A DNA stretch of 64,000 nucleotides, from contig NZ_JACAEH010000007.1 of the NCBI RefSeq assembly GCF_013388945.1, positions 30,187 through 94,186 on the forward strand. Reading direction: 5' to 3'. Every line of letters starts with the position of its first letter. Position 1 is the stretch's first letter. Positions 8,358 to 15,146 of the stretch are shown piece after piece. Both the position numbers and the translations under genes were made by a program. The stretch is from Nitrososphaera sp. (GTDB lineage: Archaea; Thermoproteota; Nitrososphaeria; Nitrososphaerales; Nitrososphaeraceae). Below the pieces are notes generated by a model. It worked only from the letters and a program-made list of their open reading frames with translations, did not search any database and was not told the origin of the DNA.

Positions 8358-8861
8358 TCACTGCCCGTACGCGGAGGCAAGGGCCCTGTCGACGTCGCTT
8401 TCTGCAAGCCCGAAAAACAAGAGCGCGTCGGCTATCTTTGGCTTTTGCAAACGAGCAGAGCCTGCAGCCACTGCGACGTAGGCGTCAGACGCTTCCACAA
8501 GCACCAGGCGCGCATGCGCAGTCCATGCCTGCAGGCCGCCCTGTTCGTGCTTTATCAAGTGGACGAGCTTGGCAAAAGCTGCGGCAATTGCAACCCTGTA
8601 TTTCTGGAGCAGGGTCTTGGCAGGCGAGTCTGCAAGCGACGGAACGAGCGCGCAGATCCTGTACTGGTATTCGTCGAGGTTCTTTGCGACGCTGAACGCG
8701 TCGGCAAAGGCCTGCGAGCTCTTTTTAGCGGCCCTTGCGTCTATTGAAACGCCCCCAAAGGCGCCGCCAAACTCGCTGACTGTAAAGTCCAGCGTCGTTA
8801 TCCCGTCGCCGGCCAGAAATTTCCTGCACCTAGTCTGCGACATGACCGCGTCTACGAGCAT
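8358..8861 (-). CDS. Hypothetical protein (167 aa)
   Basis: Soluble, alanine-rich alpha/beta protein. The N-terminal third (GITTLDFTVSEFGGAFGGVSIDARAAKKSS) is strand-rich; the rest is mainly helical with a Cys and a basic patch near HLIKHEQGG. The ATG at 8861 is favoured because a TATA-like GGTTTATAC lies ~28 nt upstream; a shorter start is ATG 8843. I do not recognise the family. It forms an operon with the Cys-rich gene downstream. Confidence 0.6.
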   Translation of the reverse strand: MLVDAVMSQTRCRKFLAGDGITTLDFTVSEFGGAFGGVSIDARAAKKSSQAFADAFSVAKNLDEYQYRICALVPSLADSPAKTLLQKYRVAIAAAFAKLVHLIKHEQGGLQAWTAHARLVLVEASDAYVAVAAGSARLQKPKIADALLFFGLAESDVDRALASAYGQ

Positions 8862-8901
8862 GACGCCAAGTCCTGCGCCTGCCGTGTATAAACCGAGCCG
8901 G

Positions 8902-9105
8902 TCAGGCCGCCTGGGAGCTTGCAGCAGCACTGTTTTCCTGCGCGCCTTTTCTTGATTGCAGGTAGCCCAGGTTGTCGTCGAGCTCTGTCTTGATGTTGTG
9001 GATGTACCTGATGGCGTCGTCGATGTTGCCCTTTCCAAGCGCTACTTCGAGTCCCTTGAAGTAGACCCTGAGGTCGTTGGCAACTATCTCCACATCTTTC
9101 GCCAT
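8902..9105 (-). CDS. Small helical hypothetical protein (67 aa)
   Basis: The N-terminus MAKDVEIVANDLRVYFKGLE leads into a charged amphipathic helix ending in a low-complexity Ala/Ser tail (ENSAAASSQAA). The ATG at 9105 has an A/T-rich TTTTGTAATTTT about 27 nt upstream, so a longer start at 9162 is not needed. No motif is recognised. Confidence 0.6.
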   Translation of the reverse strand: MAKDVEIVANDLRVYFKGLEVALGKGNIDDAIRYIHNIKTELDDNLGYLQSRKGAQENSAAASSQAA

Positions 9106-9256
9106 GCAGTTTTTTCGCCGCAAAATTACAAAAGCGATCTGGTGGCTCGCTCTGTACGACATCTAGGCAGGAAAGACAAGAGGGTTCAGTCTACCAGAGT
9201 GCGCTTATAGAGAGATATCTGATAAGTCTTTAATTTAAAAAACGAAAGTATCTTGT

Positions 9257-10471
9257 ATGGAAGTCAAGGTGTTGGCAATGCTGCTGGGGTCCGTCCTCCT
9301 GGCAGGGGTTGTCCTGACCGGTGCAAGACCTGCATACGCAGAAAATTATACGTGCGCAGCAACCCTGGACGGCTCGCAGGAGGTCCCTCCTGTCGAGACC
9401 GACGGCGCGGGAACGGCGTCTCTGACGTTTGATTCCGCGACAAACACGCTTGCCTGGGAGATAGAATTCTCAGGACTGTCCGGGCCTGCGACTGCGGCGC
9501 ATTTCCACGGCCCTGCAGTTAACGGGACCAACGCCGGAATACTTGTAGACATTGGCGGTGCCTCAGACGTCTCGTCGCCCCTGACAGGCTCCATAGTTGT
9601 CGGATCCAATTCCGCGACCTACCTGCTTGCCGGGCAGATGTATATAAACATACACACCTCTGCAAATCCAAGTGGCGAGATTCGCGGGCAGATAGCCTGC
9701 GAGGCTGTGGGAGAAATGAAGACTGCTGCTCTGACGTACGGCGAAGAAGAGCACGAGATCCAGTATTCGATTACCAACGGAACGCTGACCGAACTGACCG
9801 GCGACGCAGATAACAAGATGATAACTGCGCAGATATCTGCCGCGCATGACGGCGAGCTGAAAATCCAGCTTCCAAGGGAATTGATAGATTCTGCCGCAGG
9901 AGAGCAGGACCTTGACTACATAGTCTTTGTCGACGAGATGGAAGTGTACGCCGAGGACGACTTTGGGGCGGACGTGAGGACACTCACTATTCCGTTCACG
10001 GAAGGAAGCGCGCTTGTAGACATCGTCAGCGCGTCTCCGCCGGCAGCCGAGCCTGGCCTGCCCGCAACCACTCACACGGTGTCAGTCGCAGGCGCAAACA
10101 TAGACATCGCCGTAAGGAGCTCGTCGACGATAACCGCGTTCTCGCTGGACGAGGGAAGCAAGACCGTCTCGTTTGCAGTCGCAGGTGAAGAAGGGACGCC
10201 GGGCGTGACTGAAATCACAATCGGAAGAGTGCTTGAAGGGCCGTACACAGTAATGGTCGACGGCGACGTGACAACCGACTTTGAAGTCGACGAAAGTTCA
10301 GGAGAGAGCGTGATAAGGCTGACGTACGTGCACGGCATCGGCGAGGTGACCATCACGGGTGCCAACGTCGTCCCAGAATTCCCGCTTGCCGCAGTGGCGC
10401 TTGCGGCAGCCATAGTCGGCGTCGTCGCAGTCACGGCAAGGTACGGCAAGTTCAGCTTCCTGCCAAAGTAG
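9257..10471 (+). CDS. Secreted CHRD-domain protein with PEFG-CTERM-like membrane tail
   Basis: A 404-residue extracytoplasmic protein. Residues 1-28 are a Sec signal peptide (hydrophobic core, cleavage near AYA-EN). Residues ~30-150 are a CHRD domain (LDGSQEVPPVETDGAGTA, AHFHGPA, NIHTSANPSGEIRGQI). The middle (150-360) is strand-rich and acidic without a clear family. The C-terminus has VVPEFPLAAVALAAAIVG, a Pro-Glu-Phe-Pro motif before a TM helix and a basic end (ARYGKF), the architecture of archaeosortase-processed PEF/PEFG-CTERM proteins. ATG start, TTTAATTT box ~25 nt upstream. Likely surface-anchored. The function of CHRD proteins here is unknown. Confidence 0.88.
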   Translation: MEVKVLAMLLGSVLLAGVVLTGARPAYAENYTCAATLDGSQEVPPVETDGAGTASLTFDSATNTLAWEIEFSGLSGPATAAHFHGPAVNGTNAGILVDIGGASDVSSPLTGSIVVGSNSATYLLAGQMYINIHTSANPSGEIRGQIACEAVGEMKTAALTYGEEEHEIQYSITNGTLTELTGDADNKMITAQISAAHDGELKIQLPRELIDSAAGEQDLDYIVFVDEMEVYAEDDFGADVRTLTIPFTEGSALVDIVSASPPAAEPGLPATTHTVSVAGANIDIAVRSSSTITAFSLDEGSKTVSFAVAGEEGTPGVTEITIGRVLEGPYTVMVDGDVTTDFEVDESSGESVIRLTYVHGIGEVTITGANVVPEFPLAAVALAAAIVGVVAVTARYGKFSFLPK

Positions 10472-10496
10472 GAAGCTGGACCGTCCCCCTTTTTCT
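10453..10496 (+). terminator. Hairpin plus U-tract terminator overlapping the CHRD stop codon
   Basis: CAGCTTCCT (10453-10461) and AGGAAGCTG (10470-10478) form a perfect 9-bp stem with an 8-nt loop containing the stop codon TAG. A CCCCCTTTTTCT run follows at 10485-10496. This is a bacterial-style intrinsic terminator shape, more elaborate than the U-tracts usual in Archaea. Confidence 0.5.
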
Positions 10497-10559
10497 GTCA
10501 TGAAAAACCGGTAGCAGACAGAGAGACACTGTCTTGCCTAGGATACGAACATCGCTTTG

Positions 10560-10811
10560 TCAGCCTGATTGCCAGTTGCCCAGCTCTTCTGCGACAATCA
10601 TGGTGGAGCACGACCTGACATGCGCAATCAGGTGAAACTTTCTGAGAATGCTTGTTATCCCGTCATTTGAATCGGCTCTGAGCTTGGCTACTATGTCATA
10701 GATTCCTGAAACTCCGACAGCCTCAGAAACTCCCGAGATGGACCTCATGCTGAACAGCACTGATTTCTCTGCACCGATGTCGCAGTTCAACAGGACAAAA
10801 GCAAGCGTCAT
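10560..10811 (-). CDS. Stand-alone Lrp/AsnC ligand-binding (RAM) domain protein
   Basis: An 83-residue protein with the RAM fold and no DNA-binding HTH. It begins TLAFVLLNCDIGAE and contains SGVSEAVGVSGIYDIVAKLRADSNDGI, close in pattern to the paralogue at 60350-60589. Such proteins form ring-shaped dimers or octamers that bind amino acids and may modulate full-length Lrp regulators. The ATG at 10811 sits ~25 nt after the TATA-like CTTTTATAG; the upstream ATG 10826 is too close to that box. Confidence 0.8.
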   Translation of the reverse strand: MTLAFVLLNCDIGAEKSVLFSMRSISGVSEAVGVSGIYDIVAKLRADSNDGITSILRKFHLIAHVRSCSTMIVAEELGNWQSG

Positions 10812-10923
10812 GATCAGGTTGTGCATCCCCGCTATAAAAGGCCGCTTGCAGCTCTTCAAGCTACGCAAGACGGATCCGTGCCCTGTTTGAAAGCCATATA
10901 AGCCGATGCGGGGTACAGGCGCA

Positions 10924-11106
10924 GTGGCAAAACCATTTCAAACAAGGCCTGCAAAGGCGGGAACAAAGGGCGGCACAGGTTTTTGCGTGTCATGCGCGGC
11001 GGTGGCAACAACAGAGGCTCTGTTCAAACTCGAAGGCGCGATAGTCATTCAGAGGTACTGTGACAGCTGCCTTCCTCAGGCGCGGTACGAGACTTCAGGA
11101 TACTGA
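10924..11106 (+). CDS. Small paired-cysteine protein
   Basis: Sixty residues with two C-x2-C pairs (FCVSCAAV near residue 22 and YCDSCLP near residue 46), a minimal zinc ribbon, after a basic N-terminus (KPFQTRPAKAGTKGG). The GTG at 10924 is preferred because the TATA-like CATATAAG is ~28 nt upstream, whereas ATG 10906 lies only ~10 nt from it. Immediately followed by another tiny zinc-binding frame. Confidence 0.6.
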   Translation: MAKPFQTRPAKAGTKGGTGFCVSCAAVATTEALFKLEGAIVIQRYCDSCLPQARYETSGY

Positions 11107-11107
11107 G

Positions 11108-11203
11108 ATGGCTCTGACTTTTCTGCGCAGGGACGTCTGCCGGAATTGTGGCTTGAGGGATGTCCGGGCCGGCAATTACTGCGACGGCTGCGCGAGGGCC
11201 TGA
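11108..11203 (+). CDS. Zinc-knuckle microprotein (31 aa)
   Basis: The ATG lies one base after the stop of the previous gene. The product has C-x2-C (CRNC, residues 11-14) and C-x2-C (CDGC, residues 25-28) separated by ten residues, and a basic lead-in LRRDV. The pairing of two tiny zinc-ribbon genes in one transcript supports it being real, though 31 residues is short. Confidence 0.45.
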   Translation: MALTFLRRDVCRNCGLRDVRAGNYCDGCARA

Positions 11204-11205
11204 CG

Positions 11206-11595
11206 TTACCGGTCAATTCTCGAGCCGTCGACTGCGTCCATTATCACCTGGGCGGCGTGGCTGCCAAAGTTTGTCTTGCAGTAATTTTCGTTTCGCAGTT
11301 TCGAGTCCAGCCTGCCCGCCCTTATCAGGTCAGAGATCCTGTTTACGGCGGCAAGAAAGTTCATCGACGACGTCCACGTGAGTATTATCTCGCATTTGTC
11401 GCACACCTGCATCCTTGCGTTGCGCGCAAATATCTCTCCACAGAATATACAGGTGCCGTATACCATCGACTTGCCGGAGCGCGGGGCGCCTATGCCAAAA
11501 TGAACCATGTTGAAACACCCCCTGCACAGGTGCTTTGCGCATGTCAGGCAGGTGTGGTATTCCTCGCCTTTGCTACAGATTTCGCACAGGACCAA
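11206..11595 (-). CDS. Zinc-rich protein with RING/B-box-like cysteines (129 aa)
   Basis: Ten or more cysteines and histidines occur in pairs: CEIC at residues 4-7, CLTC and CRGC near 16-27, CIFC near 49-52 and CDKC near 65-68. That is enough for two or three zinc sites and resembles cross-brace fingers. The C-terminal half is a charged helical region without cysteine pairs. TTG start 4 nt after the upstream stop, so it is the second gene of a pair with 11600-12250. Function unknown. Confidence 0.65.
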   Translation of the reverse strand: MVLCEICSKGEEYHTCLTCAKHLCRGCFNMVHFGIGAPRSGKSMVYGTCIFCGEIFARNARMQVCDKCEIILTWTSSMNFLAAVNRISDLIRAGRLDSKLRNENYCKTNFGSHAAQVIMDAVDGSRIDR

Positions 11596-11599
11596 TCGA

Positions 11600-12250
11600 T
11601 CACTGTTCTTTGAACCGTCGGTACACCTTATCCTGGAACTCGAGAAAATTGATTTCCACGCTGGAGCCTTTCAACGATTGCGTTTTTGCTGCAAGGCGCG
11701 ACGGGCGGCAGTCATAGCCATAGGAAGACGAGTAATACACGCTGCGCAGGCTGGGGTGCGCTGCCAAGATGTCTCTGATTGCGCTGAAGTACTCTTGCAA
11801 CGGCTCGGCACCGGTCGCTTTCCTTCCCGCGTTGTTGTTTTGCATGCCTACGGCCACCAGCTCTTCTGTCGCGCGACTGAATATGCAGACATCGAAAACG
11901 TGCTCCTGATTTGACCTGCCCCGGATCTTGTTTGCCATTACAAACTTGTACATTGCAGGAGTAAATTTCGACGACAGGAGCACCGCAAACCTGAACCTTG
12001 AAAAAGAGTCCTCGCAGTCAAGGAACGTCCGCCTCAGCTGGATAAGCGACTGGTCGTTAAGCCCGGATATCAACGAAGGCTTTTTGCTTTTTCCCCGGGT
12101 CTCCCTTCTGCCTGCGACGGCTTCGCTGCAGTTGCATTCTTCTGCTATGATTTCAAGGATCTGAAAAGGGATGTGGTAATTTGCAAGGCGGGACTCGATC
12201 TCCTGCCTCTCCTTCGGGGAAAGCCGCTGTTCAACTGCAGACAAGTGCAT
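11600..12250 (-). CDS. Hypothetical protein (216 aa), possible degenerate nuclease-like fold
   Basis: Helical N-terminal part followed by an alpha/beta core with VFDVCIFSRATEELVAVGMQN, a pattern (D...E-x-V-x-x-Q) that faintly recalls PD-(D/E)xK nucleases, but the Lys and full motif are absent, so this is only a suggestion. The start at ATG 12250 is ~23 nt after a TTTAATAG box; ATG 12262 would add four residues. It is coupled to the zinc-rich gene downstream. Confidence 0.6.
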   Translation of the reverse strand: MHLSAVEQRLSPKERQEIESRLANYHIPFQILEIIAEECNCSEAVAGRRETRGKSKKPSLISGLNDQSLIQLRRTFLDCEDSFSRFRFAVLLSSKFTPAMYKFVMANKIRGRSNQEHVFDVCIFSRATEELVAVGMQNNNAGRKATGAEPLQEYFSAIRDILAAHPSLRSVYYSSSYGYDCRPSRLAAKTQSLKGSSVEINFLEFQDKVYRRFKEQ

Positions 12251-12311
12251 TCTATACAACATGACGACTATTAAACCCGGGTATTTGGCCGCATCAATTT
12301 CGCATGTTTAT

Positions 12312-12328
12312 TAGGCACGCAGTGCCTA
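12312..12328. promoter_or_regulatory. Inverted repeat between TATA box and start of the TFB-like gene
   Basis: TAGGCAC-GCA-GTGCCTA, a perfect 7-bp inverted repeat with a 3-nt centre, lies directly after the TATA-like GTTTATTA (12305-12312) and 8 nt before the leaderless ATG at 12336. Repressors in Archaea commonly bind between TATA box and TSS, so this is a good operator candidate. Confidence 0.5.
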
Positions 12329-12335
12329 CGACATC

Positions 12336-12653
12336 ATGTCACAAAGCAATAACTCGACCTTGTTGAAAGTTAACGAGGGCATCAATGAATTGTGCGACAA
12401 GCTAAAGCTTACATCTTTTGTGAGGGAGAGGTGCCTTGAAATGTCCGGAAAACTGGAAAGAGAAGGCGGCGCAGGCCTGACCGGCTCTACCACAAACGCG
12501 GTTGCCTGCAGCATTGTATCAGTGGTCCACGAAGAAGCGCATCGGCGGGGCAGAGTGCCCATGCACCTTCCTGACAAGATGATAGGAAAAGTGTTTGGTC
12601 TGGACGGCGGGGATATAGCCCGGGGCAAGCACATAATGAACTCGCGAAGGTGA
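12336..12653 (+). CDS. Mini-TFB: single cyclin-fold repeat without zinc ribbon
   Basis: A 105-residue protein that matches one cyclin repeat of archaeal TFB: INELCDKLKLTSFVRERCLEMSGKL, then TTNAVACSIVSVVHEEAHRR, then MHLPDKMIGKVFGLDGGDIARGKHIM. Compare the full TFB at 19126-20121, which has a zinc ribbon plus two repeats. The zinc ribbon that recruits RNA polymerase is missing, so it could compete with TFB or act in another complex (inference). TATA-like box ~27 nt upstream and the palindrome noted separately suggest tight control. Confidence 0.65.
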   Translation: MSQSNNSTLLKVNEGINELCDKLKLTSFVRERCLEMSGKLEREGGAGLTGSTTNAVACSIVSVVHEEAHRRGRVPMHLPDKMIGKVFGLDGGDIARGKHIMNSRR

Positions 12654-12847
12654 CATTGGAGGTAGTGAACGGCCTCGGGAGACCTCGTCTTAAAATCTGG
12701 CTCTGCCGCTGAAAGCGTAGTGGCAGAAGGCATTTCGCCAGAATAGCTGCAGCACTGCGCTTGGCAGAGTTTTGCTGGGAGTTATATGTCCGTACGGTCA
12801 TCATTATTCTGTGAGCATGGCAAATGTTTTCTTTATCCGCCTGGGCC

Positions 12848-13006
12848 ATGCCCATAGTCAATGCGCTGGGGCCGTCCGGCTACCCTGCGCTTCAGAACTT
12901 TCTGTGGCACGTATTGGACAAGAACCGGCTCTTCTCGTCAGGTAAGAGGATATTCTTTATCCTTCTTGCTGCTGTCACTTTTGAGATGCTTGAGGAAGCA
13001 ATCTAG
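12848..13006 (+). CDS. Possible small protein with one hydrophobic helix
   Basis: A 52-residue frame with a hydrophobic stretch RIFFILLAAVTFEMLEEAI at its C-terminus and an earlier FLWHVL helix. Start context is weak: a CTTTATCC box is only ~15 nt upstream. The surrounding bases 12654-12847 hold no better gene. Could be spurious. Confidence 0.3.
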   Translation: MPIVNALGPSGYPALQNFLWHVLDKNRLFSSGKRIFFILLAAVTFEMLEEAI

Positions 13007-13094
13007 CATGCGTCGGTAGGCATTTCTGCGGCGTCTGAATTCGCAGGGGTTTAAGTTTGCCTGAGCTTTACAGGTAAATCCGCCGACAATTCTG

Positions 13095-13319
13095 TCATGA
13101 ATGGGAAATCTCTTTGAACGAAGGCGACGCTCCGACAAACCTGGCAATTTTGTGCTTTAGAAAAACTTCGTGCTCTTTGCCGCAGTCGTTGCATCGGAGT
13201 CGAATTCTGCCGGAAACACTTCTGTATTTTGGCTTTATTGTGTCATCTTCTGCAACGCATACCATCACGTTGCCGCAATCGCAGGAAAATGACTGCTTTA
13301 CCATGTGTCTGTTTGGCAT
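13095..13319 (-). CDS. Small zinc-ribbon protein (74 aa)
   Basis: Two cysteine pairs, C-x-C (SCDCGN, near residues 13-15) and C-x2-C (RCNDCGKEH, near 43-46), form a rubredoxin-like zinc ribbon. Between them is a strand-rich basic stretch (IKPKYRSVSGRIRLRC). ATG 13319 is used; an internal ATG at 13304 (VKQSFSC) fits a TATA-like box better and would remove five residues. Target unknown. Confidence 0.65.
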   Translation of the reverse strand: MPNRHMVKQSFSCDCGNVMVCVAEDDTIKPKYRSVSGRIRLRCNDCGKEHEVFLKHKIARFVGASPSFKEISHS

Positions 13320-13418
13320 GCCGGCCTCTTAAGGTTTGATAGAGTATGACGCGTGCAGAAAGTGGCGGGCCCAGGGGGTCCAGGAGTCTTTATAGAACAC
13401 GCAGAGGTGACAAAAGCA

Positions 13419-13667
13419 TTGAAAGGTAACAGGCTGCCTTATAAAAAAGAAGGCGTGTACATCCTGGCGCGCAGCAGCACCCGCCCCGAATACCATATTG
13501 CAAAAATCATAAGCGAGGGCGAGACGTCCAACCCGAGTTCGGTTGGAAATGCGAGCACGAAATGCCTGCGCTATTACAAGAGCCACGAATATTCGATAGC
13601 GGAAAAGGAGCCCCGGCGCGACGAGATTTGCCGCAAATGCCAGTCGATGAGGCATGCCGGCGGCTGA
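13419..13667 (+). CDS. Hypothetical protein with C-terminal C-x2-C (82 aa)
   Basis: A basic soluble protein: KGNRLPYKKEGVYILARS, later YHIAKIISEGE, and a C-terminal CRKCQSMRHAGG with Cys-x2-Cys and a His. The TTG at 13419 is chosen since CTTTATAG lies 27 nt upstream; the frame stays open to a GTG at 13353. No family is recognised. Confidence 0.5.
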   Translation: MKGNRLPYKKEGVYILARSSTRPEYHIAKIISEGETSNPSSVGNASTKCLRYYKSHEYSIAEKEPRRDEICRKCQSMRHAGG

Positions 13668-13691
13668 AACCGTGCCTGCCAATCATTGTGT

Positions 13692-13982
13692 CTAGATCTC
13701 ACTGGTGCCCTTCCAGCCCATCTTTTTCGCCCCTGCCTGCCACGACTTGGCAGCCGCCTCTGTCGCGAAATCTTCGGTGTACACTTCGCTCATCGAATCC
13801 CTCACGTTGAACGGGCCTCTCCACAAATTCAGCTTTGCGTCTTTGTGTTTCGCCTTTATGTGGTCGTTTATCGACATGCGGTGCTCTGCGCTGGTCTTGT
13901 AGTCTTTGGCGATTATGTAATGCCCGCAGACGCCGCAATAGGCTGCAATCGCTGCAATGCGCTTGCCTTCTTTGCTCGCCAC
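13692..13982 (-). CDS. C2H2-type zinc-finger protein (96 aa)
   Basis: The N-terminal third has Cys16 and Cys19 (CGVC) and a later H-x3/4-H (DHIKAKH near residues 40-46), a long C2H2 finger. The C-terminal half (YTEDFATEAAAKSWQAGAKKMGW) is helical. GTG start preceded at about 9 nt by an AGGAG-like Shine-Dalgarno, unlike the leaderless neighbours. Likely nucleic-acid binding. Confidence 0.65.
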   Translation of the reverse strand: MASKEGKRIAAIAAYCGVCGHYIIAKDYKTSAEHRMSINDHIKAKHKDAKLNLWRGPFNVRDSMSEVYTEDFATEAAAKSWQAGAKKMGWKGTSEI

Positions 13983-14066
13983 CGTGTTCTCCTGCCTTTA
14001 CTCCTTGAGCCAGCCACCACTAATAATTCATCGCTCTGTCATCAAGCCGCAGGTTTCGGATCGCGG

Positions 14067-14399
14067 CTATTGAAACTCTGGAAAATGTTTGCCAAGCATA
14101 TTGATGCCTTGCCTGGTGATCGATACTTCATGGAAGTCCGCGTGATTTCTTAGAAAACCCCTGTCTATCATCCAGCGCGTGATTTTGTAGAGGTTGCGCC
14201 TGTAGCTGTCGCCTGCATTAATGCGCAGATATTTCTCCAATTCAAGCTCGTTGCCCCAGTAATTCTTTGCTTTTATGTATTCGACGACGTTTGTCATGAG
14301 CACGGTTCTTCCCACCACCCCTCCTTTCATCTCGTATATCCCACGCAGGAGCCAAGGCCACAGGGTTTCATTGTCTTCCGGACTCCACCTTTCTGACAC
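14067..14399 (-). CDS. Winged-helix-type hypothetical protein (110 aa)
   Basis: GTG start with a CTAAAATATC box 28 nt upstream. The sequence NVVEYIKAKNYWGNELELEKYLRINAGDSYRRNLYKITRWMIDRGFLRNH has a helix-turn-helix layout followed by a strand VSITRQGINML, as in wHTH proteins; compare the similar-size gene at 36209-36526. It sits next to the tRNA-derived repeat that borders hicAB and might be part of that element. Confidence 0.6.
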   Translation of the reverse strand: MSERWSPEDNETLWPWLLRGIYEMKGGVVGRTVLMTNVVEYIKAKNYWGNELELEKYLRINAGDSYRRNLYKITRWMIDRGFLRNHADFHEVSITRQGINMLGKHFPEFQ

Positions 14400-14454
14400 A
14401 GGGATTGAATGCAGAACCGGATATTTTAGGCAGCTTCCCGTTCAGAACAAAGTA

Positions 14455-14477
14455 CGGGCCCAGAGGGACTCGGACCC
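14455..14477 (-). repeat. Partial tRNA-Arg 3'-end copy (att-like repeat)
   Basis: CGGGCCCAGAGGGACTCG followed by G-ACCC repeats the last 23 nt of the tRNA-Arg gene (15038-15060) in direct orientation with one mismatch (22/23). The match covers the acceptor 3' strand and part of the T arm. Nothing resembling the rest of a tRNA follows. A truncated tRNA 3' end facing an intact tRNA is the classic scar of tRNA-targeting integrases. Confidence 0.7.
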
Positions 14478-14508
14478 GGATGGGTTCGGGTCTTGTAGAA
14501 AAATACAG

Positions 14509-14736
14509 CTAATTGGGGATCTCTATTACGATCTTTCTGTCCTTCTTTGCCTGCTCTTCAAGTGTATCCAATACCAGCTGGATGGCTTCGGTCATGTTCT
14601 CTTTCAATTCTTCAATAGTTTCGCCTTCGCTGATGGCTCCGGGAAGCTCTATGCATTGCCCTGTATATCCTCCTTCGGGCGCTTCCTGGATTCTTATCGT
14701 GAATTTTCTATTACCGACGTTCTTCTTAAGGGCCAT
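14509..14736 (-). CDS. hicB: HicB-family antitoxin
   Basis: A 75-residue HicB/UPF0150 domain: FTIRIQEAPEGGYTGQCIELPGAISEGETIEELKENMTEAIQLVLD is the typical degenerate RNase-H-like fold with the ELPG-S/T-G-x-T motif. It neutralises HicA by binding. There is no C-terminal HTH/RHH, so DNA binding would need another part. The ATG lies 28 nt after its own TATA-like box (CTTTTATAATC) located just past hicA, so hicB can be made independently of hicA. Confidence 0.88.
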   Translation of the reverse strand: MALKKNVGNRKFTIRIQEAPEGGYTGQCIELPGAISEGETIEELKENMTEAIQLVLDTLEEQAKKDRKIVIEIPN

Positions 14737-14770
14737 CTATGGGATATAGCCTCGTTTGATTATAAAAGCT

Positions 14771-14780
14771 TAGCATGCTA
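14771..14780. promoter_or_regulatory. Palindrome at the hicB promoter
   Basis: TAGCATGCTA, a perfect 10-bp palindrome, abuts the BRE/TATA region of the internal hicB promoter and includes the hicA stop codon. It is a possible autoregulatory site. Confidence 0.35.
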
Positions 14781-14993
14781 TAACTCGTTGAGAAACTCTT
14801 CCTTGGATATCCCTGCTTGGTCGAGTATCGACTTGAGGGTCGGTTCCTTTATCGGATCGTGCCTTGGAACCGTGGCATACCTTCCGTCCTGATGCATCAA
14901 GATGATGTGGCTGCCGCGCTGCCGGACTATTCTGAAGCCTTTGCGATCAAGTACTTTCAAGACATCGCGGTAGCTATGATTGCGTAAGCTCAC
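14778..14993 (-). CDS. hicA: HicA-family mRNA interferase toxin
   Basis: A 71-residue dsRBD-like toxin that cleaves mRNA independently of the ribosome. The catalytic His29 lies in the RQRGSHIILMH motif, and the tail TVPRHDPIKEPTLKSILDQAGISKEEFLNEL is the HicA signature. A GTG start at 14993 is supported by a CATATTCATATAC box 28 nt upstream; reading from farther upstream would run into the tRNA. It precedes hicB, the usual HicAB order. Confidence 0.9.
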   Translation of the reverse strand: MSLRNHSYRDVLKVLDRKGFRIVRQRGSHIILMHQDGRYATVPRHDPIKEPTLKSILDQAGISKEEFLNEL

Positions 14994-15037
14994 TCCTTGT
15001 AGGACTGAAAAAGTTGTATATGAATATGTACGGAAAG

Positions 15038-15112
15038 CGGGCCCAGAGGGACTCGAACCCTCGACCAACTGCTCCGCAGGCAGCCATTCTGTCCAAGCTG
15101 AACTATGGGCCC
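15038..15112 (-). tRNA. tRNA-Arg (anticodon GCG)
   Basis: A 75-nt cloverleaf on the minus strand: acceptor GGGCCCA/TGGGCCC, anticodon stem GCTGC/GCAGT, loop CTGCGGA (anticodon GCG, codon CGC), T arm GAGGG-TTCGAGT-CCCTC, discriminator G. No intron and no encoded CCA. A TATA-like ATTAATTA lies ~27 nt before the 5' end. Its 3' 23 nt recur at 14455-14477, enclosing hicAB. Confidence 0.95.
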
Positions 15113-15146
15113 AGTAGGGGTCAAGTCTAGCAACCATAATTAATAC

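Noticed and set aside
12487..12861. Minus-strand frame of 124 codons across the TFB-like gene
   Set aside because: Overlaps a better supported gene with a promoter, and its composition (Arg/Cys/Pro-rich) is typical of high-GC shadow frames.
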